The notes: generated by a model not told the origin, from the sequence alone. A DNA stretch of 64,000 nt from Streptomonospora nanhaiensis (GCF_026642255.1 NZ_CP113264.1:6758001-6822000); one strand, 5' to 3'; shown: positions 50,802 through 59,615, numbered from the stretch's first letter. Made by a program: numbers and translations.

Positions 50802-51569
50802 ATGGACCGAGGAACCGGCACCCCCGAGACCCCCGCCCGGCCCGATGCTCCGGGCCGGACGAACGACTACGACGGCTTCGCCGAGGCGTACGCGGCGGAG
50901 AACGAGAACAACATCCAGAACGCCTACTACGAGCGGCCGGCGATGCTGGCCCTCGCCGGGGACGTGGCCGGCCGCCGGATCCTGGACGCCGGCTGCGGCG
51001 CGGGTCCCCTGTCGGCCGCCCTGCGCGAACGCGGCGCCGTCGTCACCGGCGTCGACGCCAGCGCCGGGATGCTGGCGCTGGCCAGGCGGCGGCTCGGGGA
51101 CGGCGTCGACCTGCGCGTGGCGGACCTGGGCGACCCCCTGCCGTTCGACGACGACGCGTTCGACGACGTGGTCGCGTCGCTGGTGCTGCACTACCTGGAG
51201 GACTGGGGGCCGACGCTGGCCGAGATGCGGCGCGTGCTCAGGCCGGGCGGCCGGCTGATCGCCTCGGTGCAGCACCCGTTCGTGGACTACGCGATCCAGG
51301 ACCCCCGACCCGACTATTCCGCGACCACCAGCTATTCCGACGAGCTCTCGTTCAGCGGGCGGACCGTCACGCTGAAGTTCTGGCGCCGACCGCTGCACGC
51401 GATGACCGACGCCTTCACCGCCGCCGGCTTCCGCCTCTCCGTCATCAGCGAGCCGCAGCCCGACCCGGCCGCCCGTGAGCTGTTCCCCGACGACTTCCAC
51501 GCCCTGTCCACGCAGATCGGCTTCCTGTTCTTCGTCGTCGAGGCGCCGCCGTCGCCCGTCGCCGGGTGA
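50802..51569 (+). CDS. Class I SAM-dependent methyltransferase
   Basis: A 255-aa methyltransferase of the type 11 (UbiE/COQ5-like) class. SAM motif I is RRILDAGCGAGPLSAAL, the acidic loop is VVTGVDASAGML, motif II/III are LPFDDDAFDDVVASLVLHYLEDWGPTLAEMRRVLRPGGRLIAS. The C-terminal part (FVDYAIQDPRPDYSATTSYSDELSFSGRTVTLKFWRRPLHAMTDAFTAAGFRL) forms the substrate lid. Small-molecule methylation is expected; the target is unknown. It is monocistronic and immediately downstream of the IS remnant, but its base composition is normal. Confidence 0.93.
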   Translation: MDRGTGTPETPARPDAPGRTNDYDGFAEAYAAENENNIQNAYYERPAMLALAGDVAGRRILDAGCGAGPLSAALRERGAVVTGVDASAGMLALARRRLGDGVDLRVADLGDPLPFDDDAFDDVVASLVLHYLEDWGPTLAEMRRVLRPGGRLIASVQHPFVDYAIQDPRPDYSATTSYSDELSFSGRTVTLKFWRRPLHAMTDAFTAAGFRLSVISEPQPDPAARELFPDDFHALSTQIGFLFFVVEAPPSPVAG

Positions 51570-51615
51570 GTCCACGCCCGGGCAGGGGCCGGGCCGCCCG
51601 CCTGGGGCGGGAGGC

Positions 51616-52173
51616 TCACAGGCCCGAGCGGGCGGAGAGCCGCGGCGAGAGCATGCGGCCGACCGCGCGCAGCAGGGAGCGGAACTCGGCCCCGTTCGGG
51701 CGCACGCCCAGCCCGGCGTACATCAGCGCGTTCCCGTACTCGGCCATGAGGACGATCCGGCCGTCCTCGACATCGAACCGCGTCACATAGGTGTTGCGGT
51801 AGGGCTGTCCCGTGCGCGCCACGACCATGTCGCCGACGCCGTGGAAGAAGAGCTCGCCGCCGTCGGGCGAGACGACCCACCTGTGGTCGCGCCAGCGCAG
51901 CGGGGAGAACTTGTCGAACAGGGCGCCCGTGTAAGCGAGGACCTCGCTCCTGCCCTTGACGTCGGCGACGCAGACGCCCCGCTTGCGGCCCGCGACGATG
52001 TCGGCGACACCCTGGGGGGTCGTGGCGCCCCCGGCGTGCATGAACAGCTGTCGCGCCTCGCCTGCCAGGGTCCGGGCCACGGCGTCGATGTCCTTGGCCT
52101 CGACGGCGCGGATGAACTCCTGGGCCACGGCGAGCCCGGTGTGGGCGACGGGCGTCACTCTCTGGTCGTCCAT
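51616..52173 (-). CDS. NTF2-like (SnoaL-type) protein
   Basis: A 185-aa protein with an NTF2/SnoaL cone fold: TGLAVAQEFIRAVEAKDIDAVARTLAGEARQLFMHAGG, then VADIVAGRKRG, then a beta-rich half (GELFFHGVGDMVVARTGQPYRNTYVTRFDVEDGRIVLMAEYGNAL). The Tyr-x-Asn-x-Tyr-x-x-x-Phe run is typical of ketosteroid-isomerase-like members. A basic tail of about 30 residues follows. Such proteins are cyclases, isomerases or simple binders; no catalytic set is obvious. It is co-oriented with the DUF6176 gene 60 bp upstream. Confidence 0.85.
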   Translation of the reverse strand: MDDQRVTPVAHTGLAVAQEFIRAVEAKDIDAVARTLAGEARQLFMHAGGATTPQGVADIVAGRKRGVCVADVKGRSEVLAYTGALFDKFSPLRWRDHRWVVSPDGGELFFHGVGDMVVARTGQPYRNTYVTRFDVEDGRIVLMAEYGNALMYAGLGVRPNGAEFRSLLRAVGRMLSPRLSARSGL

Positions 52174-52233
52174 GAGGTTTCCGATCGTCGTGCGGGTGTG
52201 CGGGTGTGCGGGGGGTGTGCGCGGAGATCCGGT

Positions 52234-52569
52234 TCAGGCGTCCCAGGACAGCAGGGGCTCACCGAACGAGGTGGGGATTCCGAAGGAGGCGAAGCGGGGC
52301 GTCCACCACCGCGTGAACTCGGACTCGTAGGCCAGGAGCCGCTCGGAGAAGTCGGCCAGGTCGACGCCTTCGTCGAATTCGAGGTAGACGATGAACTCCG
52401 CGCCGCCGTCCTCCCCCGGCTGGAGCCACATCCGCTCCCGGAGGTAGCCGACCTCTCGGGCCCGGGTGTCCAGGCCGGGCAGGTGGTCCCTGTTCAGGTC
52501 GGCGAGGAGGTCCCGGAACTCCTGGACGCGACTCCGGGGGATCGTGAAGGTCCACGCTGTACTGGTCAT
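52234..52569 (-). CDS. DUF6176-like protein
   Basis: A 111-aa protein of the DUF6176 type. It reads TAWTFTIPRSRVQEFRDLLADLNRDHLPGL, then REVGYLRERMWLQPGEDGGAEFIVYLEFDEGVDLADFSERLLAYESEFTRWWTPRFASFG. The fold looks like a dimeric ferredoxin-like barrel, close to ABM proteins. GGAGAGGG precedes the ATG at 52569. It is probably co-transcribed with the NTF2-like gene and divergent from the XRE regulator, which may control it. The function is unknown. Confidence 0.75.
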   Translation of the reverse strand: MTSTAWTFTIPRSRVQEFRDLLADLNRDHLPGLDTRAREVGYLRERMWLQPGEDGGAEFIVYLEFDEGVDLADFSERLLAYESEFTRWWTPRFASFGIPTSFGEPLLSWDA

Positions 52570-52736
52570 GCCCTCTCCTCGGCCCCGGGCGGTCCGCCAC
52601 ATGCTCGGGGCGTTCCTGGTGAACCCGGTTCGTTTTCGATGATCCGGGAGGACGGGCGGGGCAGGAAGGCCGAGCCGAGGGTGGTATCGGCAGGACCAGG
52701 CTCGCCCGCCGACACGGGGCGGGGACAATAAGGGGC

Positions 52737-53534
52737 ATGCCGAGCAGCGATCGAACCGAGTTCGGGGCGTACCTGAGGCGCCGCAGGGCCGCGATGAGCC
52801 CCGCGGACCCGCGGGGCGGCGTGCGGACCTCCCGCCGGCGGGTTCCGGGGCTCCGCCGCCAGGAGGTCTCCGACCTGGCGGGGATCTCGGTGGAGTACTA
52901 CACACGCCTGGAGCAGGGCAGGGCGCCCCGCCCCTCGCGCGAGATCCTCGCCTCGCTGGCACAGGCGTTCGGTCTCTCGGACGCCGAACGCGCCCACCTC
53001 TTCCGGCTGGGCGGTGAGCCCCCGCCTGAGCCGGCCTCCCCCGCCTCGGTCATCCGCCCCGGGCTGCTGCGCCTGCTGCGGGGCCTGGACGAGACGATGC
53101 CGGTCACCGTGCACGACGGGCGCCTGGACCTGCTGGCCCGCAACAAGGCCGCGCAGGAGCTGCTCGGGACCTCGTTCGGCGACGGCCCGTTCGAGCGCAA
53201 CATCGCCTACCAGGCCTTCACGACCGACACCCTGGCGCGCCTGCTCGGAGGCGAGGGCTCGGAGCGCTTCCTGCGGGCCGCGGCCGCCGAGTTCCGGATC
53301 GCGCTGAGCCGGTACCCCGACGACGCCTACCTGCGGTCCCTGCTCGCCGAGCTCACCGCGACCAGTCAGAGCTTCCGCGACCACTGGGAGGAGGGCGAGG
53401 TCGGCGCTTCGAGGTCGGCGGTCAAGCGGATGCACCACCCGACCCAGGGGTGGGCCCGCTTCGACATCGAGGTGCTGCACGACCCCGAGCGGGACCACTG
53501 GATCATGCTCTACACGCCCCAGGAGGACGAGTAG
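52737..53534 (+). CDS. XRE-family regulator with MmyB-like ligand domain
   Basis: A 265-aa regulator. The N-terminal helix-turn-helix is typical of the actinobacterial MmyB group: EFGAYLRRRRAAMSP, then RVPGLRRQEVSDLAGISVEYYTRLEQGRAPRPSREILASLAQAFGLSDAERAHLFRLGG. The C-terminal PAS-like MmyB domain contains DLLARNKAAQELLG and FLRAAAAEFRIALSRYPDDAYLRSLLAELTATSQSFRDHWEEGEV, which binds fatty-acid-like ligands in relatives. It is divergent from the DUF6176/NTF2 pair, suggesting it controls them. Confidence 0.94.
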   Translation: MPSSDRTEFGAYLRRRRAAMSPADPRGGVRTSRRRVPGLRRQEVSDLAGISVEYYTRLEQGRAPRPSREILASLAQAFGLSDAERAHLFRLGGEPPPEPASPASVIRPGLLRLLRGLDETMPVTVHDGRLDLLARNKAAQELLGTSFGDGPFERNIAYQAFTTDTLARLLGGEGSERFLRAAAAEFRIALSRYPDDAYLRSLLAELTATSQSFRDHWEEGEVGASRSAVKRMHHPTQGWARFDIEVLHDPERDHWIMLYTPQEDE

Positions 53535-53703
53535 CCCTGCGCACCGGACAGCAGGCCCGGCCACGGGACGGAGCAGGAGGGGGGAGCGGGCACGCGCACG
53601 AGGTGGCGGCACGGCGGAGGCACAGGAGCGGGCGGCGGCCCCGGGAACGGGAAAAACCCAGGACCGAGACCTTGAGATGGCCTTTGACCTGGGCTTCCAT
53701 GAG

Positions 53704-53776
53704 TAGGCCCCCAGGGGCTCGAACCCTGAACCCACGGATTAAAAGTCCGTTGCTCTGCCAATTGAGCTAGAGGCCC
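53704..53776 (-). tRNA. tRNA-Lys (TTT)
   Basis: Minus-strand cloverleaf of 73 nt: acceptor GGGCCTC pairing with GGGGCCT (two wobbles), anticodon stem-loop ACGGACTTTTAATCCGT (anticodon TTT), T-arm CAGGGTTCGAGCCCCTG, discriminator A. No CCA is encoded. Confidence 0.96.
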
Positions 53777-54004
53777 TCGGCGACTCCCGGGCATGCTGCC
53801 GCCCGTCGCCAGAGGCAACTCTACCCCAGCAGCAGGCCCTTCGTGCTGCCGATGGAACCCCGCGCGCAACGCGCCTGATCACCGTGCCGACACGCGGGGC
53901 CCGCCGCCGCGGACAGGCCCGACAGCCGCCCACCGGGCTCCCCCGGACGCGAGCCCAGAGCCTGGGAGACCCGGCCCCAGAACCCGGGGAACCGCGGACG
54001 GCCC

Positions 54005-55243
54005 TCACGCGCCCGGGGGCTCGGCGCACGCCTCGGCCAGCACGGCGCCCATCTCGGGGACGAGGCCGGCGACGGGGTCATGGGTCAGCTCCGTCATCCT
54101 CAGCCGCCCGCCGACGGTCACGACGCCGAGGACGTGCTCGCCCCGCAGCTGGGTGGTCTGTGCCGGACCCCACAGGGCGGTGACCGCCTCCATACCCGGG
54201 CCGGGGTCCGCGACCCCGAGGTTGGTGATCTGGACGTCGGCGGCCGTGGCGGAGGCCATCATCGCCTCGGCCTCGGCACTGCTCGACGGGGGCTGTCCCG
54301 CGATGGCCGCGGCGCCGGCCCTGAGCGCGTCCGGCGTCCGCTGGAGCGAGAGCGCTGCGCGGGTGCGGCGGGCCAGCTGCCAGAAGTCGCCTGCGCCGTC
54401 CACGTCGCTCCCCGTCCGGGCGCCCGCGAACCGGACCGCCACCTCGTCGGGCAGCCCGGCGGCGCGGCGCAGGTCCACGGGGCTGAGCACACGCACGTAC
54501 TCGCGCCCCCGCCGGTGGAACACCACCGCGGCGGCCGCGCAGAGGGCGGCGTGCACCGAGGCGCGCTCCCGGCGGCAGCGGCGGACGAGCCGCGCTGTCA
54601 GGCCCCGGTCCAGGGCGAGGGCGTCGACGTGCGGCCTGCTCCCGGAGAACGGCGTGAGCTCGCCGGGCGCGTCCATGCGAGCGTCGTTCTCCGGAGGGGG
54701 CCCGGCCGCGGGGCCGTCGGCCTCCGCCGCTCCCCCGCTGCGGGCGAGGAGGTCCTCCTGCGCCTCCGGGACCCCGCCGGGCGCCGGCTCCTCGCCGCCC
54801 AGCGCCGCCACCAGGTCCAGCAGGGCCCGCAGCCCGCCGACACCGTCGGCGATCTGGTGGGCGAAGGTCAGCACCACGGTGCTCCCCGGCTCCCCCGGGA
54901 CCAGCACGGCGCGGACCAGCGGCCCCGGCTCCGGGGGGATCGGCCGTGTCTGCTCGACGGCGACGACGGACTGCCACGGGGTGCCGTCCGCGGCCGCCTC
55001 CAGGGGGATCGGGCCGTCAGCCGCCCGGAAGACCGCCTGCGGTGCGGTGCGGTCGACCGCCACCCCGAGCAGGGGATGGCGGACCCGCAGCACCGCCAGG
55101 GCCGCGGCCGCCGAGCCGGGCAGGACCCGGTGGGACAGCTCGGCGACCAGGGAGAACTGGACCGGGTTGCGGTGCATGTAGAGGTCGATGGTCCGCTCGA
55201 ACGCGCCCAGCGGTCGGACGGTTCTGCCTTGGCTCGTGTCCAT
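54005..55243 (-). CDS. Condensation-domain-like acyltransferase
   Basis: A 412-aa protein of the CoA-dependent acyltransferase superfamily (NRPS condensation/PapA5-like). The N-terminal half contains AFERTIDLYMHRNPVQFSLVAELSH and the active-site motif VLTFAHQIADGVGGLRALLDL: the usual HHxxxDG reads AHQIADG, keeping the second, catalytic His (H129), D133 and G134. The C-terminal half contains the DFxxR-like block (VDLRRAAGLPDEVAVRFAG) and ITNLGVADPG. A low-complexity Ala/Gly/Pro/Glu linker (about 150-195) joins the halves. It probably acylates a small alcohol or lipid. It overlaps nothing but sits 8 bp from an S9 remnant. Confidence 0.85.
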   Translation of the reverse strand: MDTSQGRTVRPLGAFERTIDLYMHRNPVQFSLVAELSHRVLPGSAAAALAVLRVRHPLLGVAVDRTAPQAVFRAADGPIPLEAAADGTPWQSVVAVEQTRPIPPEPGPLVRAVLVPGEPGSTVVLTFAHQIADGVGGLRALLDLVAALGGEEPAPGGVPEAQEDLLARSGGAAEADGPAAGPPPENDARMDAPGELTPFSGSRPHVDALALDRGLTARLVRRCRRERASVHAALCAAAAVVFHRRGREYVRVLSPVDLRRAAGLPDEVAVRFAGARTGSDVDGAGDFWQLARRTRAALSLQRTPDALRAGAAAIAGQPPSSSAEAEAMMASATAADVQITNLGVADPGPGMEAVTALWGPAQTTQLRGEHVLGVVTVGGRLRMTELTHDPVAGLVPEMGAVLAEACAEPPGA

Positions 55244-55250
55244 GCGGTGG

Positions 55251-55904
55251 TCACCCTTCGCGAGTGTGGGAAACGGTGGTCGAAAGGGCCGCCCCGTCGG
55301 CGCGGTCGCGGTCGGCCCGGTCGCTCCGCCCTTCCGGGTGGCGGGCGAGGAAGCGCTCGGCGGCGCCGAACGCGGTGATGAGGTTCTCCGGGTTCACGAA
55401 GTCGTGGCCCTCCTCGGGGAGGACCGGGTACCCCACCTCGGCCCCGCGGGCGCGGAGGGCCTCGACGATCCGGTCGGACCCGGCCTGCGCGACACGGGTG
55501 TCGTTGGCGCCCTGGACCACCATCAGCGGGGTGGTGATCTCGTCCACCCGGGAGATCGGCGAGCGGGCCTGCATGTCCGCCTCCTGCCCGGCGTCCGCGG
55601 GGCCGCCGACGTAGCGGTACCAGTGGTCGACCGGCCCGCCCCGGGCGGCCGGGGCCGGAGCGGAGCTCAGCACCCCCGCCCCCGGGAACGGGGTGAGGTC
55701 GACCGCCGCAGACCCCGGGTCGTCCGGGTCGACCCGAACCAGGTGCCGGTTCTCGTCGCCGCCGCTGTCCCGGAGGTGGAACAGCCGGCTCGGGTCGTCG
55801 GCCCGCTCGCAGCGCACCACGCTGCGGGTCTCGTCGGCGGTCACGCACCGCGGCTCGGAACCGCCGTCCAAGTCCTCGACCGGGATCGGGCCGGGCAGTG
55901 CCAT
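55251..55904 (-). pseudogene. Prolyl-oligopeptidase (S9) remnant with internal deletions
   Basis: A 217-aa open frame that joins pieces of a normally 600-residue S9 peptidase. Residues 1-12 match the family N-terminus (IPVED), 17-78 match part of the beta-propeller (RCVTADETRS, FHLRDSGGDENRHLVRVDPDDPG, VDLTPFPGAGV), and 94-190 match the end of the catalytic domain (DHWYRYVGG, ITTPLMVVQGANDTRV with the Asp D135, PEEGHDFVNPEN with the His H167). The nucleophile Ser region GxSxGG and most of the propeller are missing. The frame is uninterrupted and has an intact ribosome site, so it may still be made, but no protease activity is expected. Confidence 0.8.
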
Positions 55905-56228
55905 GTCGCCCCTCTCGTTCGTGTGCGGTGGCCCGGGGTGGGCTGTGCTCCAGGAGAAACCATGACGCCGCGGCACACTCAAGTCCCCCGCGGCCGCCGA
56001 TGCGGCCGGCCTTTCCGGAACGCCGCTGGGGGGGGACCTCTTCAGCCGAGGGGGCGTCCGTCCGGCGGTGGGACCGCGTCACCGCTCCGCCATGACATTT
56101 CTCGGGGCCGGTTCGTGGCACCGCGTCACCGGCGGCTCCGCGCGGCGGATCTCGCGCACGTCACCCACAGCTGCTAGATTCGTACATGCGTTCTAATCGT
56201 GGTTGGGGAAGACCACGACGGACACGCG

Positions 56229-56269
56229 GGGGCGTCACCGGTCTCTCGGCGGGAGAGCGGTGACGCCCC
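56229..56269 (-). terminator. Terminator after the beta-lactamase-family gene
   Basis: A 12-bp outer stem (GGGGCGTCACCG/CGGTGACGCCCC) encloses an inner CTCTC/GAGAG stem, forming a long hairpin 26 bp past the stop. The remaining gap (55905-56228) is GC-rich without a gene. Confidence 0.85.
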
Positions 56270-56294
56270 TTCCTCTGCCTCAGGACCGCGACGC

Positions 56295-57806
56295 CTACGC
56301 GGGGGCGGCCCGGTCCCGCGCCGCCCCGGCCCGCCGCGCTCGGACGTCGGCCCACGTGCGGAGCACGGCCGAGGCGACGCCGGCCGCCGCGGCGACGGCG
56401 AGGGAGAGGGCGACGTCGGGCGCCCACGCGAGAGCCCCGTCGGCCCCCGTCACCGCGAGGAGGACGGCCCCGGCTCCGACGGGGAGCAGCCCCGGGAGGA
56501 TCCGGAACGCGGTGGCCGTCCTGGTGGGCGGAGCGGCCGGGGTACGCGGTCGGCGCAGTGCCGCACACGCCCCGGCGGCCGTCGCCGTCAGCCACACGGC
56601 CAGACCGGTGGCGGCGGCGACGGTGAGCAGGTAGGCGGTGCGGGACGGGCCGCCTTCCGGCTCCGGGGCGCCCGCGAGCATGGCGGAGGCCCCGAACAGG
56701 ACGTCCGTGCTCGCCGCGTCGTGCAGGAGCCCGTGGGAGTTCTGCTGCATGACGAGGGCGAGGCCGCGCTCGGGGAGCAGGAGCAGCACGGCCGAGTAGC
56801 CGGGTGCGGCCCCGCTGTGCCACACGGCCCCGTCCAGCGGGGCGTCGAGTCCGCCGACGCGCCACCCCAGGCCGTAGCCCGTCCCCGCCCCGTCGTCCGT
56901 GGTCTGCTCGCGGCTCATCTCCCCGAAGGAGTCCGCCGACAGGACGCCCCCTCCGCCCCGGAGGTAGAGGGAGGCGAGCGCCGCGAGGTCGTCGAGGTCG
57001 CCGCCGAGGTAGCCGTACGCCGCCCCGTGGGGGTCGAGTCCGGCCGCGACCGGCGCGGTGACGCCCCAGAGCGGGAGGTGCCCCGGGGCCAGGGCGCGGT
57101 CACGGGCCGAGGCGGGGTCGGTGATCGCACCGTCCGCACCCGCCGGTTCGAGCACGGCGTCGCGGACGTGGTCGGAGAAGGGGACGCCGGTGACGGACTC
57201 GACCACGGCGGCGAGGACCAGGTAGTTGGCGCTGGTGTAGGCGTACTCGCCGCCGGGGGGCGCGAGGGGCCGGATCCGGTCCAGCGCCGGGAGGCGGTCG
57301 GCGGGCCGGGGGCAGTCCCCCCGGCAGTCGGAGACCGCGAAGGCCGACGAGGGCGGCAGGCCCGAGGTCTGGGCGAGCAGGTGGCGGACGGTGGTCTGCG
57401 GGGCGTGCGCCCCTCCGAACCGGAATTCCGGCAGGTGGTCGGCGACCGGGTCGTCCAGTCCGAGTGCGCCGTCCTCGGCCAGCGCGAGGACGGCGGTCGC
57501 GGTGACCGGCTTGGCCACGGACCCCCACAGGAACGGCGTCCCGGCCGTGACGGGGGCCCCGTCGCCGTCGGTTCCCCACGCCGCCCGGTGGAGGGGCCCG
57601 TCGGGTCCGACCACCGCGTAGGACAGCCCGGGTGTGCCGGTCGCCTCCATGCGCCTCTGCACGTAGTCGTCGATCGCGGCGTAGGGGTCGGCGGGATCCC
57701 GTGCGGCGGCGGCCGCGGCGGGGGCGCCGCCGACCGGGGCGAGGAGCAGTGCCGCGCAGAGGGCGGCGGCCCATCGCGGGGCGGGGCGGGCGGGACGGCG
57801 GTTCAC
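56295..57806 (-). CDS. Secreted, membrane-anchored serine hydrolase (class C beta-lactamase / PBP-like)
   Basis: A 503-aa enzyme of the beta-lactamase-related (class C, DUF/EstB/PBP4*) family. A signal peptide (APRWAAALCAALLLAPVGGAPAAAAA) leads. The active site is S96-V-A-K99 in LWGSVAKPVTATAVL; Y190 lies in EYAYTSANYLVLAAVVE, and HSGAAPGYSAV is the HxG motif replacing KTG. After about residue 380 come four hydrophobic helices that would anchor the C-terminus (LTVAAATGLAVWLTATAAGAC and on). It therefore acts outside the membrane on an ester, amide or peptide. The GTG at 57806 has GGAGG 5 nt upstream. It is divergent from an alpha/beta hydrolase, with a palindromic operator between. Confidence 0.93.
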   Translation of the reverse strand: MNRRPARPAPRWAAALCAALLLAPVGGAPAAAAAARDPADPYAAIDDYVQRRMEATGTPGLSYAVVGPDGPLHRAAWGTDGDGAPVTAGTPFLWGSVAKPVTATAVLALAEDGALGLDDPVADHLPEFRFGGAHAPQTTVRHLLAQTSGLPPSSAFAVSDCRGDCPRPADRLPALDRIRPLAPPGGEYAYTSANYLVLAAVVESVTGVPFSDHVRDAVLEPAGADGAITDPASARDRALAPGHLPLWGVTAPVAAGLDPHGAAYGYLGGDLDDLAALASLYLRGGGGVLSADSFGEMSREQTTDDGAGTGYGLGWRVGGLDAPLDGAVWHSGAAPGYSAVLLLLPERGLALVMQQNSHGLLHDAASTDVLFGASAMLAGAPEPEGGPSRTAYLLTVAAATGLAVWLTATAAGACAALRRPRTPAAPPTRTATAFRILPGLLPVGAGAVLLAVTGADGALAWAPDVALSLAVAAAAGVASAVLRTWADVRARRAGAARDRAAPA

Positions 57807-57828
57807 GGGGGCCTCCACGGGTGCCTTG

Positions 57829-57873
57829 ATAACCGTATGGGCGTACGACAATAACCGTATATACATACGGTTA
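57829..57873. promoter_or_regulatory. Operator array between the beta-lactamase-family and hydrolase genes
   Basis: ATAACCGTAT occurs as a direct repeat (57829-57838 and 57851-57860, 22 bp start to start, two helical turns). The second copy forms a perfect palindrome, AACCGTAT-ATAC-ATACGGTT (57853-57872). The right half shares ATATACATACG (57859-57869) with the TetR control region at 59593-59603. This is strong evidence for a dimeric repressor site controlling the beta-lactamase-family gene and possibly the divergent hydrolase. Confidence 0.7.
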
Positions 57874-58032
57874 ACAAGGCCGGCCGGGTGCCCGGAGGCC
57901 GGAAGGCGCGCCCGAGGACGGGCGCCCGCGCCGAAGGGCCGGACCGGTCGCCGCCGTGCCGATTCCTTTTCCGGCGGACCGCCGTCACACGGTCGGACAC
58001 GACGGAGCAGCACCCGGATCGGAGCAGGACAC

Positions 58033-58869
58033 ATGGGCTCGAACAGCAAGAACGGAACCGCGGCGGACTCCGCGGTCGCCTCGGCGGACGGGACGCGGAT
58101 CGCCTTCGAGCGCCTCGGCGAGGGGAGTCCGGTGGTCCTGGTCCCCTCGGCCCTGGCCGACCGCGGGGACACCCGCGGGCTCGCCCGCCTGCTCGCCCAG
58201 CGGTTCACCGTGGTCAACTACGACCGGCGTGGCCGGGGCGCGAGCGGCGATGCGAAGGCCTACGCCGTGGAGCGCGAGATCGAGGACATCGCGGCGCTGA
58301 TCGCGCACGTCGGCGGCTCGGCGTCGGTGTTCGGCAGCTCGTCCGGGGCGGTTCTCGCGCTCCGGGCCGCCGTCGCCGGGGCGGGCGTCGACCGGCTCGC
58401 CCTCTACGAGCCGCCGTTCTCGGTGGAACCGGGCGGCTTCGGCCCCCCGCCGGGCTTCCCGTCGCGCATCGACGCCCTGCTCTCCGAGGGACGGCGCCCG
58501 GACGCGGTGCGGGAGTTCATGACCGGGGCGCAGGGCATGCCCGGGTTCGTGGTGGGACTGATGCGGATGATGCCCAAGCAGTGGGCGACCCTGACCGCGA
58601 TGGCGCACACCCTGCCCTACGACATCGCGGTCATGGGCGACACCCAGCGGGGGGAGCCGCTGGACGCGGACGCGTGGTCGACCGACGCGCGGACACTGGT
58701 GCTGACGGGCGGCAGGAGCCCGGCCGGGTTCCACAGGGCCGCGGAGGAGCTGGCGGGGGTGCTCGACGCCGCCGAGCACCGCGTGCTGCCGGGTCTGAAC
58801 CACGGCTCGGTGATGACGGCGCCGAAGCGGCTCGCGCCCGTGCTGGCGGAGTTCTTCGGCGGCCGGTGA
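58033..58869 (+). CDS. Alpha/beta hydrolase
   Basis: A 278-aa alpha/beta-hydrolase fold protein. The oxyanion region is VVLVPSALADRGDTRGLARLLAQRFTVVNYDRRGRGASGD; the nucleophile elbow is FGSSSGAVLAL (G-S-S-S-G); the acid is probably in TLVLTGGRSPAGFH or the preceding ALYEPPF loop, and the His is in LPGLNHGSVMTAPKRLAPV. No signal peptide is seen, so it is cytosolic. The ATG at 58033 has GGAGCAGGAC upstream; the frame extends to 57826 across the operator. It is co-oriented with nothing and lies 57 bp from the convergent TetR gene, so all three are in one regulatory neighbourhood. Confidence 0.9.
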   Translation: MGSNSKNGTAADSAVASADGTRIAFERLGEGSPVVLVPSALADRGDTRGLARLLAQRFTVVNYDRRGRGASGDAKAYAVEREIEDIAALIAHVGGSASVFGSSSGAVLALRAAVAGAGVDRLALYEPPFSVEPGGFGPPPGFPSRIDALLSEGRRPDAVREFMTGAQGMPGFVVGLMRMMPKQWATLTAMAHTLPYDIAVMGDTQRGEPLDADAWSTDARTLVLTGGRSPAGFHRAAEELAGVLDAAEHRVLPGLNHGSVMTAPKRLAPVLAEFFGGR

Positions 58870-58925
58870 CCCGCCGGGGGCCGGGCCGGGGCCCGCCCCC
58901 GGGAACGGAGGGAGGCGGTCCGGGT

Positions 58926-59546
58926 TCAGGCGCGGCCCGGGACCGTGCCGCCCTCCGCCTCCCCCGCCGATCCGGGCGCCTGCGGCAGCAGCGCCCGGAT
59001 CGCGGCGGCGAGCCGCGTCCCGTCCGGCGTCTCCCCGGGTGAGACCAGGCTCTGCGCCATCACGCCGGGCACCAGCGTCAGCATGAGCGAGCCGACCGTG
59101 TCCTCCTGCTCGTCCGTCACCTGTTCCACCGGCACGCCGAGCACGACGGCGGCCAGCCCCCGGCGTGCGAGCCGGTGGGCCCCGGCGAGCTGGTCGCGGA
59201 GTTCGGGCATGCGGTCGAGCTGGGCCAGCACCTCGAAGTTCGCGGCCACCATCGTGCGGACGTCGCCCAGGGAGCGCACGAGCCGGTTCATCGTCTCCTC
59301 GAACCTGTCGACCGGCGCGGAACCGCCGTCGGCGGCGGAGAGCACCGCGAGCACGCGATCCGACCACTCCCCCACGACGGCGATCATCGCGGTGGTCAGC
59401 AGGACCTCCTTGGACCCGTAGTGGTAGCCGATCGACGCCAGGTTCGCCCCCGAGGCGGCCACGATGTCGCGCGAGGTCGTGCGGGCGTAGCCCTTCGTGT
59501 ACAGGCACTGCTTGGCGCCTTCCAGCAACTGCTCCTTGTGTCCCAT
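58926..59546 (-). CDS. TetR/AcrR family transcriptional regulator
   Basis: A 206-aa regulator. The helix-turn-helix is KEQLLEGAKQCLYTKGYARTTSRDIVAASGANLASIGYHYGSKEVLLTTAM, with the GYHYGSKEVLL of the recognition region. The C-terminal domain contains FEETMNRLVRSLGDVRTMVAANFEVLAQLDRMPELRDQLAG, characteristic of one TetR_C family. It is divergent from the GNAT-amidohydrolase operon and shares a palindrome-rich 70-bp spacer with it. It probably represses that operon, itself, and by the shared 11-mer perhaps the divergent hydrolase pair at 57.8 kb. Confidence 0.93.
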   Translation of the reverse strand: MGHKEQLLEGAKQCLYTKGYARTTSRDIVAASGANLASIGYHYGSKEVLLTTAMIAVVGEWSDRVLAVLSAADGGSAPVDRFEETMNRLVRSLGDVRTMVAANFEVLAQLDRMPELRDQLAGAHRLARRGLAAVVLGVPVEQVTDEQEDTVGSLMLTLVPGVMAQSLVSPGETPDGTRLAAAIRALLPQAPGSAGEAEGGTVPGRA

Positions 59547-59569
59547 GCGCCCACTCTAACCTCTTTATA

Positions 59570-59609
59570 TACAAGTGTATTGTACAAACGTCATATACAT
59601 ACGTATGAT
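59570..59609. promoter_or_regulatory. TetR operator region with leaderless promoter for the GNAT gene
   Basis: TACAA-GTGTA-TTGTA (59570-59584) is a perfect inverted repeat and overlaps the palindrome TTGTACAA (59580-59587); CATACGTATG (59598-59607) is another. On the plus strand TATGAT (59604-59609) is a near-consensus -10, and position 59616, the A of the GNAT ATG, lies where transcription should start. ATATACATACG (59593-59603) also occurs at 57859-57869. Confidence 0.7.
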
Positions 59610-59615
59610 CGCTCC

